This document shows positions 9,166-19,280 of a stretch of 54,821 nt of DNA, in pieces. The stretch comes from Luteimonas wenzhouensis (GTDB lineage Bacteria; Pseudomonadota; Gammaproteobacteria; Xanthomonadales; Xanthomonadaceae): positions 1 through 54,821 of the forward strand of contig NZ_VOHE01000011.1 in assembly GCF_007859305.1 (NCBI RefSeq), in the 5' to 3' direction. Both the position numbers and the translations under genes were made by a program. A model generated the notes under the pieces. That model did not search any database, was not told where the DNA came from, and saw nothing but the letters and a program-made list of their open reading frames with translations. The first letter of the stretch is position 1. The number at the start of each line of letters is the position of its first letter.

Positions 9166-9783
9166 ATGGCCAAGCTGTACTTCTACTACTCGGCGATGAA
9201 CGCGGGGAAGACCACGACCCTGCTGCAGTCGGCGCACAACTACAGCGAGCGCGGGATGCGGACCCTGATCCTGGTCCCGACACTCGACCACCGCGCCGGC
9301 AGCGGCACCGTGGCCTCGCGCATCGGCCTGTCGGCCAGCGCCACGGCGTTCGACCGCGGCGCAGACCTGCACGCGCTGGTCGGGGCGGACATCGCCCGCC
9401 ACGGCCCGCTGCACTGCGTGCTGATCGACGAGGCCCAGTTCCTGGCCCGCGACCAGGTCTGGCAGCTGGGCGAGGTGGTCGACGCGCTCGGCGTGCCGGT
9501 GCTGTGCTACGGCCTGCGCACGGACTTCCGCGGCGAACTGTTCGAGGGCAGCCAGTACCTGCTGGCCTGGGCCGACGAGCTGGTCGAGATCAAGACCATC
9601 TGCCACAGCGGCAGCAAGGCCACGATGACCGTGCGCGTGGACGAACACGGGCGTGCGGTCAACGAGGGGCCGCAGGTCGAAATCGGCGGCAACGAGCGCT
9701 ACGTCTCGGTCAGCCGCGCCCAGTTCAAGCGCATCACCCGCGGCGAGGACCGGGTCGAGCCCGTGCGACCGCCGGGCGGCTGA
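9166..9783 (+). CDS. tdk: Thymidine kinase (type II, TK1-like)
   Basis: It phosphorylates thymidine to dTMP with ATP in pyrimidine salvage. The 205-residue protein has the P-loop MNAGKTTT (11-18), the catalytic-base motif DEAQF (88-92, Glu89) and the lasso-region signature [11 protein letters not shown]. Its structural zinc site is degenerate. Cys146 of TICHSG remains, but Ser148 replaces the second Cys, Ser183 the third, and Phe187 the His expected after it. Thymidine binding does not depend on these residues in known structures, so activity is still likely. Its 3' end overlaps the convergent kinase gene by 50 bp. Confidence 0.93.
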   Translation: MAKLYFYYSAMNAGKTTTLLQSAHNYSERGMRTLILVPTLDHRAGSGTVASRIGLSASATAFDRGADLHALVGADIARHGPLHCVLIDEAQFLARDQVWQLGEVVDALGVPVLCYGLRTDFRGELFEGSQYLLAWADELVEIKTICHSGSKATMTVRVDEHGRAVNEGPQVEIGGNERYVSVSRAQFKRITRGEDRVEPVRPPGG

Positions 9784-12592
9784 TCGCGCGGCCCATGCAG
9801 TCGGCGTGCAGGCCCGCGATCTCGCGCGCCAGCGCGCCGCCTTCCGGCTGCGCCTGCGCCACCAGGGTTTCCAGCGACTGGAAGCTGGCCACGGCCAGGT
9901 CGCGTTCGCCAGGCGCGCGGCAGCGCACGTCCGCGGCGTAGGCGCGCGCCAGCCAGCCGGCCTTGCGCAGTTCGACGTTGTCCGGGTCGAGTTCGGCGAG
10001 CGCGTCGAGCCGGGTCAGCGCCCCGGGATCGCCGCCCAGGGCCTCGTGCCGGGCCAGCGAGATCTCCGCGCGACGGGTGTGCGAATGGCGCGCGCCATAG
10101 GCGCTGCGGGTGAGCGACTGCGCCTGGCGCAGCGTCTCCCGGGCGTCGACATGGCCGAGCGCCGCCTCGACCTCGCCGACCAGGCGCAGGGTGTCGCCCA
10201 CCAGGCCATGGCGCGGGCCGAATGCCTCGCGCCGCAGCGCCAGCGATTCGCGCAGCAGGGGCAGCGCGTCGGCGTGGCGGCCGAGGCCGTGCAGCAGCAT
10301 GGCCTGGTTGAACAGGCCGGCTGCCAGCGGCGGGCCGCCGCCCTCGCGCCAGATGTCCACCGCGGCCGACATCTCGCGCAACGCGGTGTCCACGTCGCCC
10401 CGCTCCCAGGCCACGATCGCCAGGCTGTTGCGGCTGCGGGCGACGTCGGAATGGCGTTCGCCCAGGCGGGCGGTCATCCAGTCCAGGGTGTCGCGGAACT
10501 CCGCCTCGGCCTCGGTGAAGCGGCCCAGGTCGACATGCAGTGCGGCCAGCTGCCGGCGCGCGTCGATGGTGGCGTGGTGGCTGGCCCCGCGCAGCTCCAG
10601 CGCCAGGGCCAGCGCCTGGCGGCAGTCGCGCTCGGCGGCCGGCAGGTCGCCGGCCTCGCGCTGCAGCGAGCACAGGTTGCGCAGCAGGTCGATCGCGAGC
10701 GGGTGCCGTGCGCCTTCGCTGCCGCGCAGCAGGGTCAGGGCCGAACGGGTGCCGTCGAGGGCGCGCGCGGTGTCGCCGGCGGCCGCGTGCAGCGCGGCCA
10801 GGTCGCTGAGGTTCTCGACCATGCCCGGGTTGTCGCCGAGCTGATCGCGGCGCAGGCCGAGCGAACGCACGTACAGCGCGCGCGCGTCCGACAGCCGTCG
10901 CGCCGCGGCGTGGCAGCGGCCGAGCTGGGTGTAGAACGCGGACACCGGCAGCGGCAGGCGGCGTTCGTGGTCGCGGGCCAGGCCGGCGAGCGGCTGCATC
11001 CGGGCCTCGCAACCGGAGATGTCGCCCTTGAGCCGCAGCACCCGGCCCAGATCGGTGGCCGAGCGCAGGCGCAGGCTGGCGGGCGCGTCGTCGAGCGATT
11101 CGATCAGCGCGGCCTGCCGCAGCAGCACCTCCAGTGCCTCGTTGTAGTCGCCCAGGCCGGTGCGCAGCCGCGCGACCACGCCCAGCAGCTCGGCGCGCGC
11201 CTCGGGCTGGCGCGCCAGTTCGCTCTCGATCCTGCGCTCGCCGTTCTCGATCAGCTGGCGCACGTCCACCGAGGCGTCCGAGGGCACGTCGCCGGCGGTC
11301 TCGAACAGCCCGACCACGAAGTCCTGCATCGCCTGCGCGCGGGCCGACTCCTGCAGCGCCTGGCGTGCCTGCCAGGCCACGATCGCCAGCGCGCTCACCA
11401 GCACCACCGCGATCGCCGCGGCGGTGGACAGCGCCCAGCGGTGCCGGCGCACGAACTTGCCGATCCGGTAGGGCAGGCTCTGCGGGCGCGCGTGCACCGG
11501 CTTGCCGTCGATCCAGCGCTGCAGGTCCAGCGCCAGCGCCTCGACCGAGGGGTATCGCTGCTCGGGCTTCTTCGACAGCGCCTTGAGCACGATGTTCTCG
11601 AGGTCGCCCGCCACCTCGCGCGCGCGGCGCCTGGCGCGGGTGTCGGGCGTGCCGTCTTCCGCGGCCGCGCGCTGCAGCACCAGCGAGGGCCGCTGCGGAT
11701 CGTGGTTGAGGATCGCGTCCTCCCACTGGGCGTCGGTCGGGCGCTTGAGCTGGTATGGCTTGCGCCCGGCCAGCAGCTCGTACAGCACCACGCCCAGCGA
11801 ATACACGTCGGTCATGGTGGTGACCGGCTCGCCGCGGATCTGCTCCGGCGCGGCGTAGTGCAGGGTGAAGGTGCGCAGGCCGGTGCGGGTCTGCTCGGGC
11901 GCGTGGTCGGGGGTATCGAGCAGCTTGGCGATGCCGAAGTCCAGCAGGCGCACGTCGTCCAGCGGCGTGACCAGGATGTTGGACGGCTTCAGGTCGCGGT
12001 GCACGATCAGGTTGGTATGGGCGTGGCTCACCGCCTCGCATACCTGCAGGAACAGCTGCACGCGGGTGGCCACGCCGGGGTCGCGCGCGCGGCACCAGTT
12101 GGTGATCGGCTCGCCCTCGACGTACTCGAGCGCGAGGTAGGGCTGGTTGTCGCTGCTGATGCCGGCATCGAGCAGGCGCGCGATGTGCGGGTGTTCGAGC
12201 CGCGCCAGGATCTGCCGCTCGCGGGTGAAGCGCAGCCGCAGGCCGGGGTCGGCCAGGCCCGGGCGCAGCAGCTTGAGCGCGACCCGGCGTTCGTACAGGC
12301 CGTCTGCGCGGCGCGCCAGCCAGACCTGGCCCATGCCGCCCTCGCCGAGCATGCGCTCGAGTTCGTACGGGCCGACGCTCGCGCCCGGCTGCACGCCGAG
12401 CGGAGGCGCGATCAGCGGTTCGGAGAGGAAGTCGTCGCCCTCGGCCTCGAGCGCCAGCAGCTCCTCGAGGTCGTCGGCCAGCTGCGGGTCGTCCTCGCGC
12501 AGCGAGGCCAGGCTGCTGGCGCGCGCGGCCTGGTCGAGTTCGAGCAGGGCGTCGAGCAGCGGCGACAGGCGCTGCCAGCGATCCGGATCCAT
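9734..12592 (-). CDS. Membrane Ser/Thr protein kinase with C-terminal TPR-like repeats
   Basis: This Hanks-type kinase of 952 residues probably transduces a periplasmic signal. The kinase domain covers about 76-360: G-loop GEGGMGQV (83-90), Lys107, Glu125, HRDLKPSN (198-205), DFG (218-220) and APE (248-250). All catalytic residues are present. One transmembrane helix follows at about 387-407, then some 540 residues rich in TPR/kinesin-light-chain-like helical repeats, predicted to be periplasmic. An acidic alpha-helical N-terminal segment (1-60) precedes the kinase. The ECF sigma gene lies 128 bp upstream in the same direction, a recurrent pairing. The last 50 bp overlap tdk on the other strand, which gives a basic, Arg/Pro-rich C-terminus. 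Confidence 0.92.
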   Translation of the reverse strand: MDPDRWQRLSPLLDALLELDQAARASSLASLREDDPQLADDLEELLALEAEGDDFLSEPLIAPPLGVQPGASVGPYELERMLGEGGMGQVWLARRADGLYERRVALKLLRPGLADPGLRLRFTRERQILARLEHPHIARLLDAGISSDNQPYLALEYVEGEPITNWCRARDPGVATRVQLFLQVCEAVSHAHTNLIVHRDLKPSNILVTPLDDVRLLDFGIAKLLDTPDHAPEQTRTGLRTFTLHYAAPEQIRGEPVTTMTDVYSLGVVLYELLAGRKPYQLKRPTDAQWEDAILNHDPQRPSLVLQRAAAEDGTPDTRARRRAREVAGDLENIVLKALSKKPEQRYPSVEALALDLQRWIDGKPVHARPQSLPYRIGKFVRRHRWALSTAAAIAVVLVSALAIVAWQARQALQESARAQAMQDFVVGLFETAGDVPSDASVDVRQLIENGERRIESELARQPEARAELLGVVARLRTGLGDYNEALEVLLRQAALIESLDDAPASLRLRSATDLGRVLRLKGDISGCEARMQPLAGLARDHERRLPLPVSAFYTQLGRCHAAARRLSDARALYVRSLGLRRDQLGDNPGMVENLSDLAALHAAAGDTARALDGTRSALTLLRGSEGARHPLAIDLLRNLCSLQREAGDLPAAERDCRQALALALELRGASHHATIDARRQLAALHVDLGRFTEAEAEFRDTLDWMTARLGERHSDVARSRNSLAIVAWERGDVDTALREMSAAVDIWREGGGPPLAAGLFNQAMLLHGLGRHADALPLLRESLALRREAFGPRHGLVGDTLRLVGEVEAALGHVDARETLRQAQSLTRSAYGARHSHTRRAEISLARHEALGGDPGALTRLDALAELDPDNVELRKAGWLARAYAADVRCRAPGERDLAVASFQSLETLVAQAQPEGGALAREIAGLHADCMGRAISRPAVARARPGPRRG

Positions 12593-12720
12593 CGCGCTAT
12601 CCCCCCGCGCGCGGCGCGTCCGGGGTGCCGGTCCGCGGCGGGCGGGCGGCGGCGCGTGGCCCGTGGCCCGTGGACTGGCGTTCGCGTCGGGCGTTCTCCC
12701 CCGTCACGCCGTGCGTCCCG

Positions 12721-13284
12721 TCATGAATCCTGCAGCGACGCCAGCAGGAACATCCTGGCCTTCTGCCAGTCGCGGCGGATGCTGCGGTCGGACCGGCCCA
12801 GCAGGGTGGCGATCTCGGCCTCGGACAGGCCGCCGAAATAGCGCAGTTCCACCACCTGCGCGAGCCTGGCGTCGACCGCCGCCAGCCGGTTGAGCGCGAC
12901 GTCCAGCGCCAGCATGTCCTCGTCCAGGCGCAGGCCGCCCTCGATGTCCTGGGGCAGGTCGGTCACCCGGTGCAGGTCGCCGCCGCGCTTCTGCGCCAGG
13001 CGCTGGCGGGCGTAGTCGATCACCACGCTGCGCATCGCCGAGGCGGCATAGGCGAAGAAGTGCGCGCGGTCGTCGAACTGGATTTCCTTGCGCCCGATCA
13101 GCTTCAGGTAGGCCTCGTGCACCAGCGCGGTGGCGTCGAGCGTCTGCCCCATCTGACCGGCGAGCTGGCGCCGGGCCATGGTGTGCAGTTCCTGGTACAG
13201 GCGGGCGAGGACCTGGTCGAGCGCGCCGCGGTCGCCGCCGCGGGCGGCGTCCAGCCAGAGGGTGATGTCAGCGGGGTCGGCCAT
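12721..13284 (-). CDS. ECF-type RNA polymerase sigma factor
   Basis: This sigma-70-family factor has 187 residues with region 2 (LVHEAYLKLI through FFAYAASAMRSVVIDYAR) and region 4 helix-turn-helix (LSEAEIATLLGRSDRSIRRDW). It has no region 3 and no obvious anti-sigma gene beside it. The sequence resembles the subfamily (TIGR02999-like) that is often encoded next to Hanks-type kinases, here the gene immediately downstream. Phosphorylation by that kinase rather than anti-sigma release is a reasonable hypothesis. ATG at 13284 begins MADPADITLW. A TATAGT -10 candidate lies at 13315-13320 on the minus strand. Confidence 0.9.
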   Translation of the reverse strand: MADPADITLWLDAARGGDRGALDQVLARLYQELHTMARRQLAGQMGQTLDATALVHEAYLKLIGRKEIQFDDRAHFFAYAASAMRSVVIDYARQRLAQKRGGDLHRVTDLPQDIEGGLRLDEDMLALDVALNRLAAVDARLAQVVELRYFGGLSEAEIATLLGRSDRSIRRDWQKARMFLLASLQDS

Positions 13285-13349
13285 GCATTCCTGTACCCGT
13301 GCGGTCAGCGTCCGGACTATACCGCGACGGCGCGTGCGCCGTGGACGGG

Positions 13350-14162
13350 TCAGCGCTGGCAGCGCGCGCACCAGACCGTGGCGCGCTGCCCGATCAGGCC
13401 CTGGCGTAGCGGCCGGCCGCAGCGCGGGCAGGGTTCGCCGCCGCGGCCGTAGGCCAGCAGTTCCTGCTCGAAATAGCCCGGCGCCCCGTCGGGGGCGAGG
13501 AAGTCGCGCAGCGTGGTGCCGCCCCGGGCGATGGCGTGGGCGAGGATGGCGCGGACCGCGTCGGCCAGTACGCGGTAGCGGTCGCGCGAAACCCGGCCGG
13601 CCTGGCGCAGCGGGGAGATGCCGGCCACGTGCAGGGCCTCGGCGGCGTAGATGTTGCCCACCCCGACCACGATCCGCTGGTCCATCAGGAAAGCCTTCAC
13701 CGGCGCCCGCCGGCCACGGCTGCGGGCGAACAGGTAGTCGCCGTCGAACGCGTCCGACAGCGGCTCGGGGCCGAGGCCCTGCAGCAGCGGGTGGACCTCG
13801 CCCGGCGGTTGCCACAGCAGGCAGCCGAAGCGGCGCGGGTCGTTGAAGCGCAGCACCCGCCGCGAGTCGAGCGCGAGGTCGACGTGGTCGTGCGCGCGCG
13901 CAGGGGTCGAGGCCGGCAGCACGCGCAGGCTGCCGGACATGCCCAGGTGCAGCAGCGCACTGCCGGCGGCGGTGTCGAGCAGCAGATACTTGGCGCGCCG
14001 GCGCACGGCCTGGATCCGCTGGCCGGGAAGCAAGGCGGGGACCTCGGGCGGGATCGGCCAGCGCAGGTCCGGCCGCCGCAGCACCACCGCGCGCACGCGG
14101 CGGCCTTCCAGGTGCGGCGCCAGCCCGGCGCGGGTGGTCTCGACCTCGGGCAGTTCAGGCAT
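13350..14162 (-). CDS. mutM: Formamidopyrimidine-DNA glycosylase (Fpg/MutM)
   Basis: This base-excision repair glycosylase and AP lyase removes 8-oxoguanine and FapyG. It has the invariant N-terminus PELPEVE (Pro2 as nucleophile after Met removal, Glu3), the conserved Lys58, the H2TH region around [13 protein letters not shown] (166-178), and a C-terminal zinc finger with Cys245, Cys248, Cys265 and Cys268. Arg260 sits in the finger turn as the family requires. Its 270 residues match the family norm. The start overlaps the upstream ABC ATPase stop by 8 bp, suggesting co-translation. Confidence 0.96.
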   Translation of the reverse strand: MPELPEVETTRAGLAPHLEGRRVRAVVLRRPDLRWPIPPEVPALLPGQRIQAVRRRAKYLLLDTAAGSALLHLGMSGSLRVLPASTPARAHDHVDLALDSRRVLRFNDPRRFGCLLWQPPGEVHPLLQGLGPEPLSDAFDGDYLFARSRGRRAPVKAFLMDQRIVVGVGNIYAAEALHVAGISPLRQAGRVSRDRYRVLADAVRAILAHAIARGGTTLRDFLAPDGAPGYFEQELLAYGRGGEPCPRCGRPLRQGLIGQRATVWCARCQR

Positions 14163-14979
14163 CGACCGCCTCTTCGGGCACGAAGCGCGGCGACGCGCCG
14201 TCCTCGAAGCGCAACGGGGCGCCGTAGGCGCGGCTGAGCAGTTCCGGCACCAGCACCTCGTGGCGCGGCCCGTCGGCCAGGACCCGGCCGCCCTGCAGCA
14301 GCACCACGTGGCCGATCTCGGGGATCAGCTCCTCGGCGTGGTGGGTGACCAGCACCAGGGTCACGCCTTCGCGCGCCAGCCGGCGCAGGATCCGCAGCAG
14401 GCGGGCGCGCGCCACCACGTCCAGCCCGGCGGCCGGCTCGTCGAGCAGCAGCGCCATCGGCGCGTTCGCCAGCGCACGTGCCAGCAGCACCCGCCGGGCC
14501 TCGCCGGTCGACAGGGTTGCGTACTCGCGGTCGGCCAGGTGGTCGGCATCGACCCGTTCCAGGGCGGCGCGGGCCTGTTCCAGCCAGGCCGCGGGCGGCG
14601 GGTCGCCGTCCGGCGGCGCCAGGCGGGCCTCGAACGCGCCCAGGACCACGTCGAGCACTCCCAGTCCGGGCAGCCCGAGCAGGTCGTCGTGCATGGCACC
14701 GGTCACGATCCCCAGGCGCGAGCGCAGGGTCGCCACGTTCCAGCGCCACTGGCCGAGGATCTTCACCGCCGGGCGCCCGTCGAGATGCGCCATGGGATAC
14801 AGCTGGCGGGTGATCAGCTGGATGAAGGTGGACTTGCCGCAGCCGTTGGGCCCGAGGATGGCGGTGTGCCGGCCCTGGGGCAGGCACAGGCTCACCCGGT
14901 CCAGGGCGGGGCGGCCGCCACGCAGGACGCGGGCCTGGTCGAGTTCGATCAGCGCGGGCGCGCCGGGGTCTTCGCTCAT
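14155..14979 (-). CDS. ABC transporter ATP-binding protein (stand-alone)
   Basis: This single nucleotide-binding domain has 274 residues: Walker [10 protein letters not shown] (43-51), signature LSTGE (156-160), Walker B LLLDEP (177-182) and switch His213. It looks like the ModF/YlmA-type cytosolic or metal-import ATPases, for example in the spacing of the LTHHAEEL-like H-loop. No permease or binding-protein gene is adjacent, so substrate and partner are unknown. The next gene downstream is mutM, overlapped by 8 bp. ATG at 14979 is chosen because the upstream in-frame extension covers the divergent promoter region and has no family similarity. Confidence 0.85.
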   Translation of the reverse strand: MSEDPGAPALIELDQARVLRGGRPALDRVSLCLPQGRHTAILGPNGCGKSTFIQLITRQLYPMAHLDGRPAVKILGQWRWNVATLRSRLGIVTGAMHDDLLGLPGLGVLDVVLGAFEARLAPPDGDPPPAAWLEQARAALERVDADHLADREYATLSTGEARRVLLARALANAPMALLLDEPAAGLDVVARARLLRILRRLAREGVTLVLVTHHAEELIPEIGHVVLLQGGRVLADGPRHEVLVPELLSRAYGAPLRFEDGASPRFVPEEAVDA

Positions 14980-15085
14980 TTCTGTGACATGGGAATGAAT
15001 CGCGGCCCCCGGCGAGGGCGCGGGGGCTGGCCTTGGCGCGGCCGGGGCCCCATGATGCCCGGGTTCCTTCCCCTTCGACACCGTC

Positions 15086-16294
15086 ATGCCCGCGTCGTTC
15101 ATCGAGTTCCTCGCCGGAGGCCTGCTGCAGTGGGGCTTCTGGCCGCTTGCGCTGTACTTCCTCGTCGCCACCCAGCTGACCATCTTCTCGGTCACGCTCT
15201 ACCTGCATCGCAGCCAGGCGCACCGCGGGGTCGACTTCCACCCCGTGGTCAGCCACTTCTTCCGCTTCTGGACCTGGCTGACCACCTCGATGATCACCCG
15301 CGAGTGGGTGGCCATCCACCGCAAGCACCACGCCAAGTGCGAGACCGAGGAAGACCCGCACAGCCCGATGCACAAGGGCATCGGCAAGGTGTTCTGGCAG
15401 GGCGTGGAGCTGTACCGCGAGGCGCGCCGCATGCGCGGCGACATCGAGCAGTACGGCAAGGGCACGCCCGACGACTGGATCGAGCGCCACCTCTACACCC
15501 CGTACGCGACCCTCGGCCCGACCCTGCTGCTGTTCGTCTCGTTCGCCCTGTTCGGCTTCGCCGGGGTGGCGATCTGGGCGATCCAGATGGCCTGGATCCC
15601 GTTCTGGGCCGCCGGCGTGGTCAACGGCCTGGGCCACTGGTGGGGCTACCGCAACTTCGAGACCACCGACACCGCGACCAACCTCACCCCGTGGGGCGTG
15701 TGGATCGGCGGCGAGGAGCTGCACAACAACCACCACGCCTTCCCGAGCTCGGCCAAGTTCGCCCTGCGCCGCTGGGAATTCGACATCGGCTGGGTGGTGA
15801 TCCGGGCGCTGGAGAAGGTGAAGCTGGCCAGGGTGCTGCGCGTGGCCCCGGCGCTGGACGTGCGCCCGAACATCCAGGTGCCGGACACCGACACCCTGCG
15901 CGCGCTGCTGGCGCACCGCTTCCAGGCCATGACCGACTACCAGCGCAACGTGCTGATGCCGGCCCTGCGCGAGGAGGCCCAGGCGGCCGGCGCGAAGCTG
16001 CGCTCGCTGCTGCCCCGGCGCATGCGCAAGGGGCTGGTGGACGACGGCCGCTGGCTGAGCCCGGAGGCGCGCGAGCAGATGCAGCAGTGGATCGCGCAGC
16101 GGCCGCGGATCAGCACCCTGGTCGAGTACCGCCGCCGGCTGGCCGCGGTGCTCGAGGCGCGCACCAGCAACGCCGGCGAAGCGCTGCAGAACCTGCAGGC
16201 CTGGTGCCGCGAGGCCGAGGCCAGCGGCATCCGCGCGCTGCAGGAGTACTCGGCGCGGCTCAAGGGTTACACCCTGCAGACCGCGCGCGCCTGA
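15086..16294 (+). CDS. Membrane fatty-acid desaturase (delta-9 / acyl-CoA desaturase family)
   Basis: This integral-membrane di-iron desaturase introduces a double bond into saturated acyl chains, probably adjusting membrane fluidity. The three histidine boxes are HRSQAH (41-46), HRKHH (78-82) and HNNHH (213-217), with an extra GLGH (181-184). Hydrophobic helices flank them at about 15-40 and 140-180. After about residue 265 comes a hydrophilic, helical, Arg-rich extension to residue 402, longer than in minimal desaturases but seen in proteobacterial DesA-type proteins. ATG at 15086 matches the family N-terminus. The EF-hand gene starts 3 bp after the stop. Confidence 0.92.
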   Translation: MPASFIEFLAGGLLQWGFWPLALYFLVATQLTIFSVTLYLHRSQAHRGVDFHPVVSHFFRFWTWLTTSMITREWVAIHRKHHAKCETEEDPHSPMHKGIGKVFWQGVELYREARRMRGDIEQYGKGTPDDWIERHLYTPYATLGPTLLLFVSFALFGFAGVAIWAIQMAWIPFWAAGVVNGLGHWWGYRNFETTDTATNLTPWGVWIGGEELHNNHHAFPSSAKFALRRWEFDIGWVVIRALEKVKLARVLRVAPALDVRPNIQVPDTDTLRALLAHRFQAMTDYQRNVLMPALREEAQAAGAKLRSLLPRRMRKGLVDDGRWLSPEAREQMQQWIAQRPRISTLVEYRRRLAAVLEARTSNAGEALQNLQAWCREAEASGIRALQEYSARLKGYTLQTARA

Positions 16295-16297
16295 CCC

Positions 16298-16702
16298 GTG
16301 GCGCCGGCGCCGCGACCGTCCCGGCAAGGTGCGCGTCGCGGCCCGCGGCGGCCCGAAACGCCGGCCGGATGGTGCCGGGCGGGCGCCGCGCTGGTGCTGG
16401 CGGTGCTCGTCCCGCCCGCGGCCGCGCAGGTCGCGGCGACCGCCGACTATCTGGCGAAGATGGACACCGACGGCGACGGCCGCGTGTCGCTCGCCGAGTA
16501 CCAGGCCTGGATGAGCTACGCCTTCGACGGCATGGACCGCGACGGCGACGGCGTGCTGGCGCCGTGGGAGCAGCCTGGCGGGCGGGGCCGCACGATCACC
16601 CGCGCCGAACACCTTGCCAGGCTGGCCGACCGTTTCCACCGCCAGGACGCCGACGGCGACGGCTTCCTCGACGCGCGCGAACTCGCGGCGCCCCCGCGCT
16701 AG
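16298..16702 (+). CDS. Secreted EF-hand calcium-binding protein
   Basis: This small 134-residue protein has a basic start, a hydrophobic segment at about 28-43 ending in AAAQ (a probable Sec signal), and three EF-hand loops: DTDGDGRVSLAE (56-67), DRDGDGVLAPWE (80-91) and DADGDGFLDARE (117-128). Each loop has Asp at positions 1, 3 and 5 and Glu at 12, so calcium binding in the periplasm or outside the cell is expected. The start codon is GTG 16298, 3 bp after the desaturase stop, so the first 25 residues are uncertain. The partner is unknown. Confidence 0.78.
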   Translation: MAPAPRPSRQGARRGPRRPETPAGWCRAGAALVLAVLVPPAAAQVAATADYLAKMDTDGDGRVSLAEYQAWMSYAFDGMDRDGDGVLAPWEQPGGRGRTITRAEHLARLADRFHRQDADGDGFLDARELAAPPR

Positions 16703-16729
16703 CGCGGCCCGGCGCGCCGCCGGGTCCGC

Positions 16730-17704
16730 TCAGTCCCGATCCAGGCCCAGCCGCTCGCGCACCTCGCGCGCCACGCGCGCGGTCTCGCGCAGGGGCTCGG
16801 CGGGCCCCCGGCCCTCGCCCGGGGCGTGGATGCGCCCGCGCGCGCGCAGCGCGTCGAGGAACCGGCGCAGGCGGCCATCGCAACGGCGCAGGTCGAACAC
16901 CTCCACCGGCACGCGCGTGGCGCAGGCCTCCGACACCATGTTCACCGAATCGGGCGAGCAGACGATGCGGTCAGCCCAGGCCAGCAGGCCGGGGTAGGGG
17001 TTGGGGCCGTCCGCGGGTCCGCGCCAGACCAGGCCCGGTGTGTCCGACAGCGCCGCGCGTACCGCTTCCGCCAGGGCCACCGGCGTGCGCCTGGACACCG
17101 TCGCCAGCACGCTGCCCGAGCCACCGGCGGCCTCGCGCGCCAGGGCCGCGCACAGCGCCCGCACGCCGGCCGCGTCGTAGCGGGCGTGGGCGTTGGGGCC
17201 CCCCAGCAGGAGCACGGTCCGGGGCCCCGGCCAGCGGCCCAGCGCCGGGAACTCGCGGCGGGCCCGCGCCAGCCAGGCGTCGTCGACGGGGTTCAGGCTG
17301 CCCAGCAGGGTGATGATGTTGCCGCCGCGCCGGCCGTCGTGCTCCGGGACCACCAGCAGGTCCCAGTGGCGCCCATCCATGCGCGGATCCAGGACCTGCA
17401 CCGTGCGCGTGCCGCGGGTGCCGAGCAGCCGGGTGGCCAGCGCCGCCTGCCGGCCGCAGCCGATCGCCAGCCGTGGCGGCCGCGCCAGCAGGCGGGCGAA
17501 GCCGTCGCCGAAGCCGGCGACCGCGCCCGGCAGGGCGCGCGGCGCCAGCCAGCGCCAGGGCGCGCGGGGCTCGAGCACGAGGGCATGGAAGCCCGGCGCG
17601 AGCGCCCCGGCCAGCGCATCGGCTTGCCGCGCGTTGCCGGCCCGGCCGTCGCTGAGGGACCACGGGTGGGTCGAATCGACCGATTCGACGGCTGATTGTT
17701 CCAT
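16730..17704 (-). CDS. ELM1/GtrOC1 family protein (DUF1022)
   Basis: This 324-residue protein of the bacterial family related to plant mitochondrial-fission factor ELM1 opens with the characteristic [19 protein letters not shown] (about 13-31) and continues with [25 protein letters not shown] and [15 protein letters not shown]. The fold resembles nucleotide-sugar transferases, and many bacterial members sit among envelope-glycan genes, which fits the LPS genes about 2 kb away. No biochemical role is established. TACATT lies five bases before the ATG, close to the leaderless spacing seen elsewhere in this window. Confidence 0.82.
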   Translation of the reverse strand: MEQSAVESVDSTHPWSLSDGRAGNARQADALAGALAPGFHALVLEPRAPWRWLAPRALPGAVAGFGDGFARLLARPPRLAIGCGRQAALATRLLGTRGTRTVQVLDPRMDGRHWDLLVVPEHDGRRGGNIITLLGSLNPVDDAWLARARREFPALGRWPGPRTVLLLGGPNAHARYDAAGVRALCAALAREAAGGSGSVLATVSRRTPVALAEAVRAALSDTPGLVWRGPADGPNPYPGLLAWADRIVCSPDSVNMVSEACATRVPVEVFDLRRCDGRLRRFLDALRARGRIHAPGEGRGPAEPLRETARVAREVRERLGLDRD

Positions 17705-17798
17705 CAGGAAATGTAATCCGTTGCGGAGATCGAGGCTGAACGCCGCCGGTGGAACTCTACACTGGTCGCCTCCTTTCCCTTTCCCGACCGACGGAGCC

Positions 17799-18389
17799 AT
17801 GACCGACACGCTTGCCGACGCCGCACTCGACCAGCTGTTCCGCAGCGCCCGGACCCACAACGCCTTTTCCGGCGAGATCGACGACGCCACCCTGCGCCGC
17901 CTCTACGACCTGGTGAAGCTGGGCCCGACCGAGGCCAATTCCTGCCCGGCCCGGTTCGTGTTCGTGCGTTCCCCGGAAGCCAAGGCCAAGCTGGCCCCGG
18001 CGCTGTCGGAGGGCAACCGCGACAAGACCCTGGCCGCGCCGGTGACGGTGATCGTCGGCCATGACCTGCGCTTCTACGACAAGCTGCCGGTGCTGTTCCC
18101 GCACACCGACGCCAAGTCCTGGTTCGAGGGCTCGCCGGCCGAGCGGCTGGAGCGCGTGGCGCTGCGCGGATCGAGCATGCAGACCGCCTACCTGATCCTG
18201 GCCGCGCGCGCCCTGGGCCTGGACACCGGCCCGATGACCGGGTTCGACAACGCCAAGGTCGACGAGGCGTTCTTCCAGGGCACCCCGGTGCGCTCCAACA
18301 TCCTGGTCAACCTCGGCCGCGGGGACCCGGCCGCGATCTTCCCGCGCTCGCCGCGCCTGCCTTTCGACGAGGCGGCACGGATCGAGTAG
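17799..18389 (+). CDS. Nitroreductase-family protein, RutE-like malonic semialdehyde reductase
   Basis: This FMN-dependent reductase of the nitroreductase fold has 196 residues, matching RutE (3-hydroxypropionate-forming malonic semialdehyde reductase). Signatures include [38 protein letters not shown] and [20 protein letters not shown], typical of the RutE/HadB-RutE group. No other rut gene is nearby, so the substrate is unproven and a general enal or nitro reductase role is possible. A GGAG lies just before the ATG at 17799, and TACACT at 17758-17763 is a -10 candidate. Confidence 0.87.
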   Translation: MTDTLADAALDQLFRSARTHNAFSGEIDDATLRRLYDLVKLGPTEANSCPARFVFVRSPEAKAKLAPALSEGNRDKTLAAPVTVIVGHDLRFYDKLPVLFPHTDAKSWFEGSPAERLERVALRGSSMQTAYLILAARALGLDTGPMTGFDNAKVDEAFFQGTPVRSNILVNLGRGDPAAIFPRSPRLPFDEAARIE

Positions 18390-18485
18390 TGCCCCACGCG
18401 CGGGCACGCCGCCCGCGCTGCAGTACGCTGGTCCCGCCGGGGACGCCCAGGGCGTCCCGTCCTCCAACCGTCCAGAGGCAATCCC

Positions 18486-19169
18486 ATGCACATCCGTACC
18501 CGTCTCCTGCTTCCCGTCGTCCTGACCGCGGCCCTGGCCGCCTGCCAGCCCTCGCAGCCGCAAGCCGCGGCGGCCGCCGCGCCGGCGGCCGAACCCGCCG
18601 CCGCCGAAGCCGTCCCCGAAGCGGTCGAGGGCGTGTCGGGCACCTACGTGATCGATCCCGCGCACACCACCGTGATCGCGCAGTGGAACCACTTCGGCTT
18701 TTCCAACCCGGTGGCCAACTTCGGCGACGTCGAGGGCCGGATCGTCTACGACGCCGACGACGTGACGGCCTCCTCGGTCGAGGTGACCCTGCCGCTGTCG
18801 GGCCTGAACTCGTTCGTCGCCGACTTCGACACCCACCTGCGCAGTGCCGACTTCTTCGACGCCGAGCGCTTCCCGGTCGCGACCTTCCGCAGCACCTCGG
18901 TCCAGCAGGCCGGGCCAGGCAAGCTCACGGTCACCGGCGACCTGACCATCAAGGACAACACCCATCCGGTGGTTCTGGACGTGACCATGAACCGGTTCGC
19001 CGAGCATCCGATGCTCAAGCGTCCGGCCGCCGGCTTCGACGCCACCACCACCATCCGCCGCAGCGACTTCGGCGTGGGTGCGTTCGCGCCGAACGTGAGC
19101 GACGAGGTGCACATCCGCATCACCACCGAGGCGGTGGTGGCCGCCGACGAGGCGCCCGCCGCCGGCTGA
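18486..19169 (+). CDS. YceI-family lipoprotein
   Basis: This 227-residue exported protein has a lipoprotein signal ending LAAC (Cys20), an Ala/Pro/Glu-rich linker (21-49) and one YceI lipocalin-like domain (about 52-215) with the signatures YVIDPAHTTVIAQWNHFGFSN, LRSADFFDAERFPVATF and GDLTIKDNTHPV. YceI domains bind polyisoprenoid or amphiphilic ligands, and some are induced by base or osmotic stress. A GAGG Shine-Dalgarno precedes ATG at 18486. It appears monocistronic, with no neighbour that defines the ligand. Confidence 0.9.
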   Translation: MHIRTRLLLPVVLTAALAACQPSQPQAAAAAAPAAEPAAAEAVPEAVEGVSGTYVIDPAHTTVIAQWNHFGFSNPVANFGDVEGRIVYDADDVTASSVEVTLPLSGLNSFVADFDTHLRSADFFDAERFPVATFRSTSVQQAGPGKLTVTGDLTIKDNTHPVVLDVTMNRFAEHPMLKRPAAGFDATTTIRRSDFGVGAFAPNVSDEVHIRITTEAVVAADEAPAAG

Positions 19170-19280
19170 TGCCCGGCCGCCGCCCGGTCCACCGCCGGAC
19201 GGCGGCCGCCGCTCGGGGGCGCGCACGGTGTGTGCGCCTTCCGGGCTAGAATGTCGTCGCTTTCCATACCCCGTGCCGAC

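Noticed and set aside
6154..9648. Minus-strand 1164-codon frame spanning the acid phosphatase and rep genes
   Set aside because: Runs out of frame across two well-supported genes and an intergenic gap; repetitive Arg/Gly/Ala sequence only.
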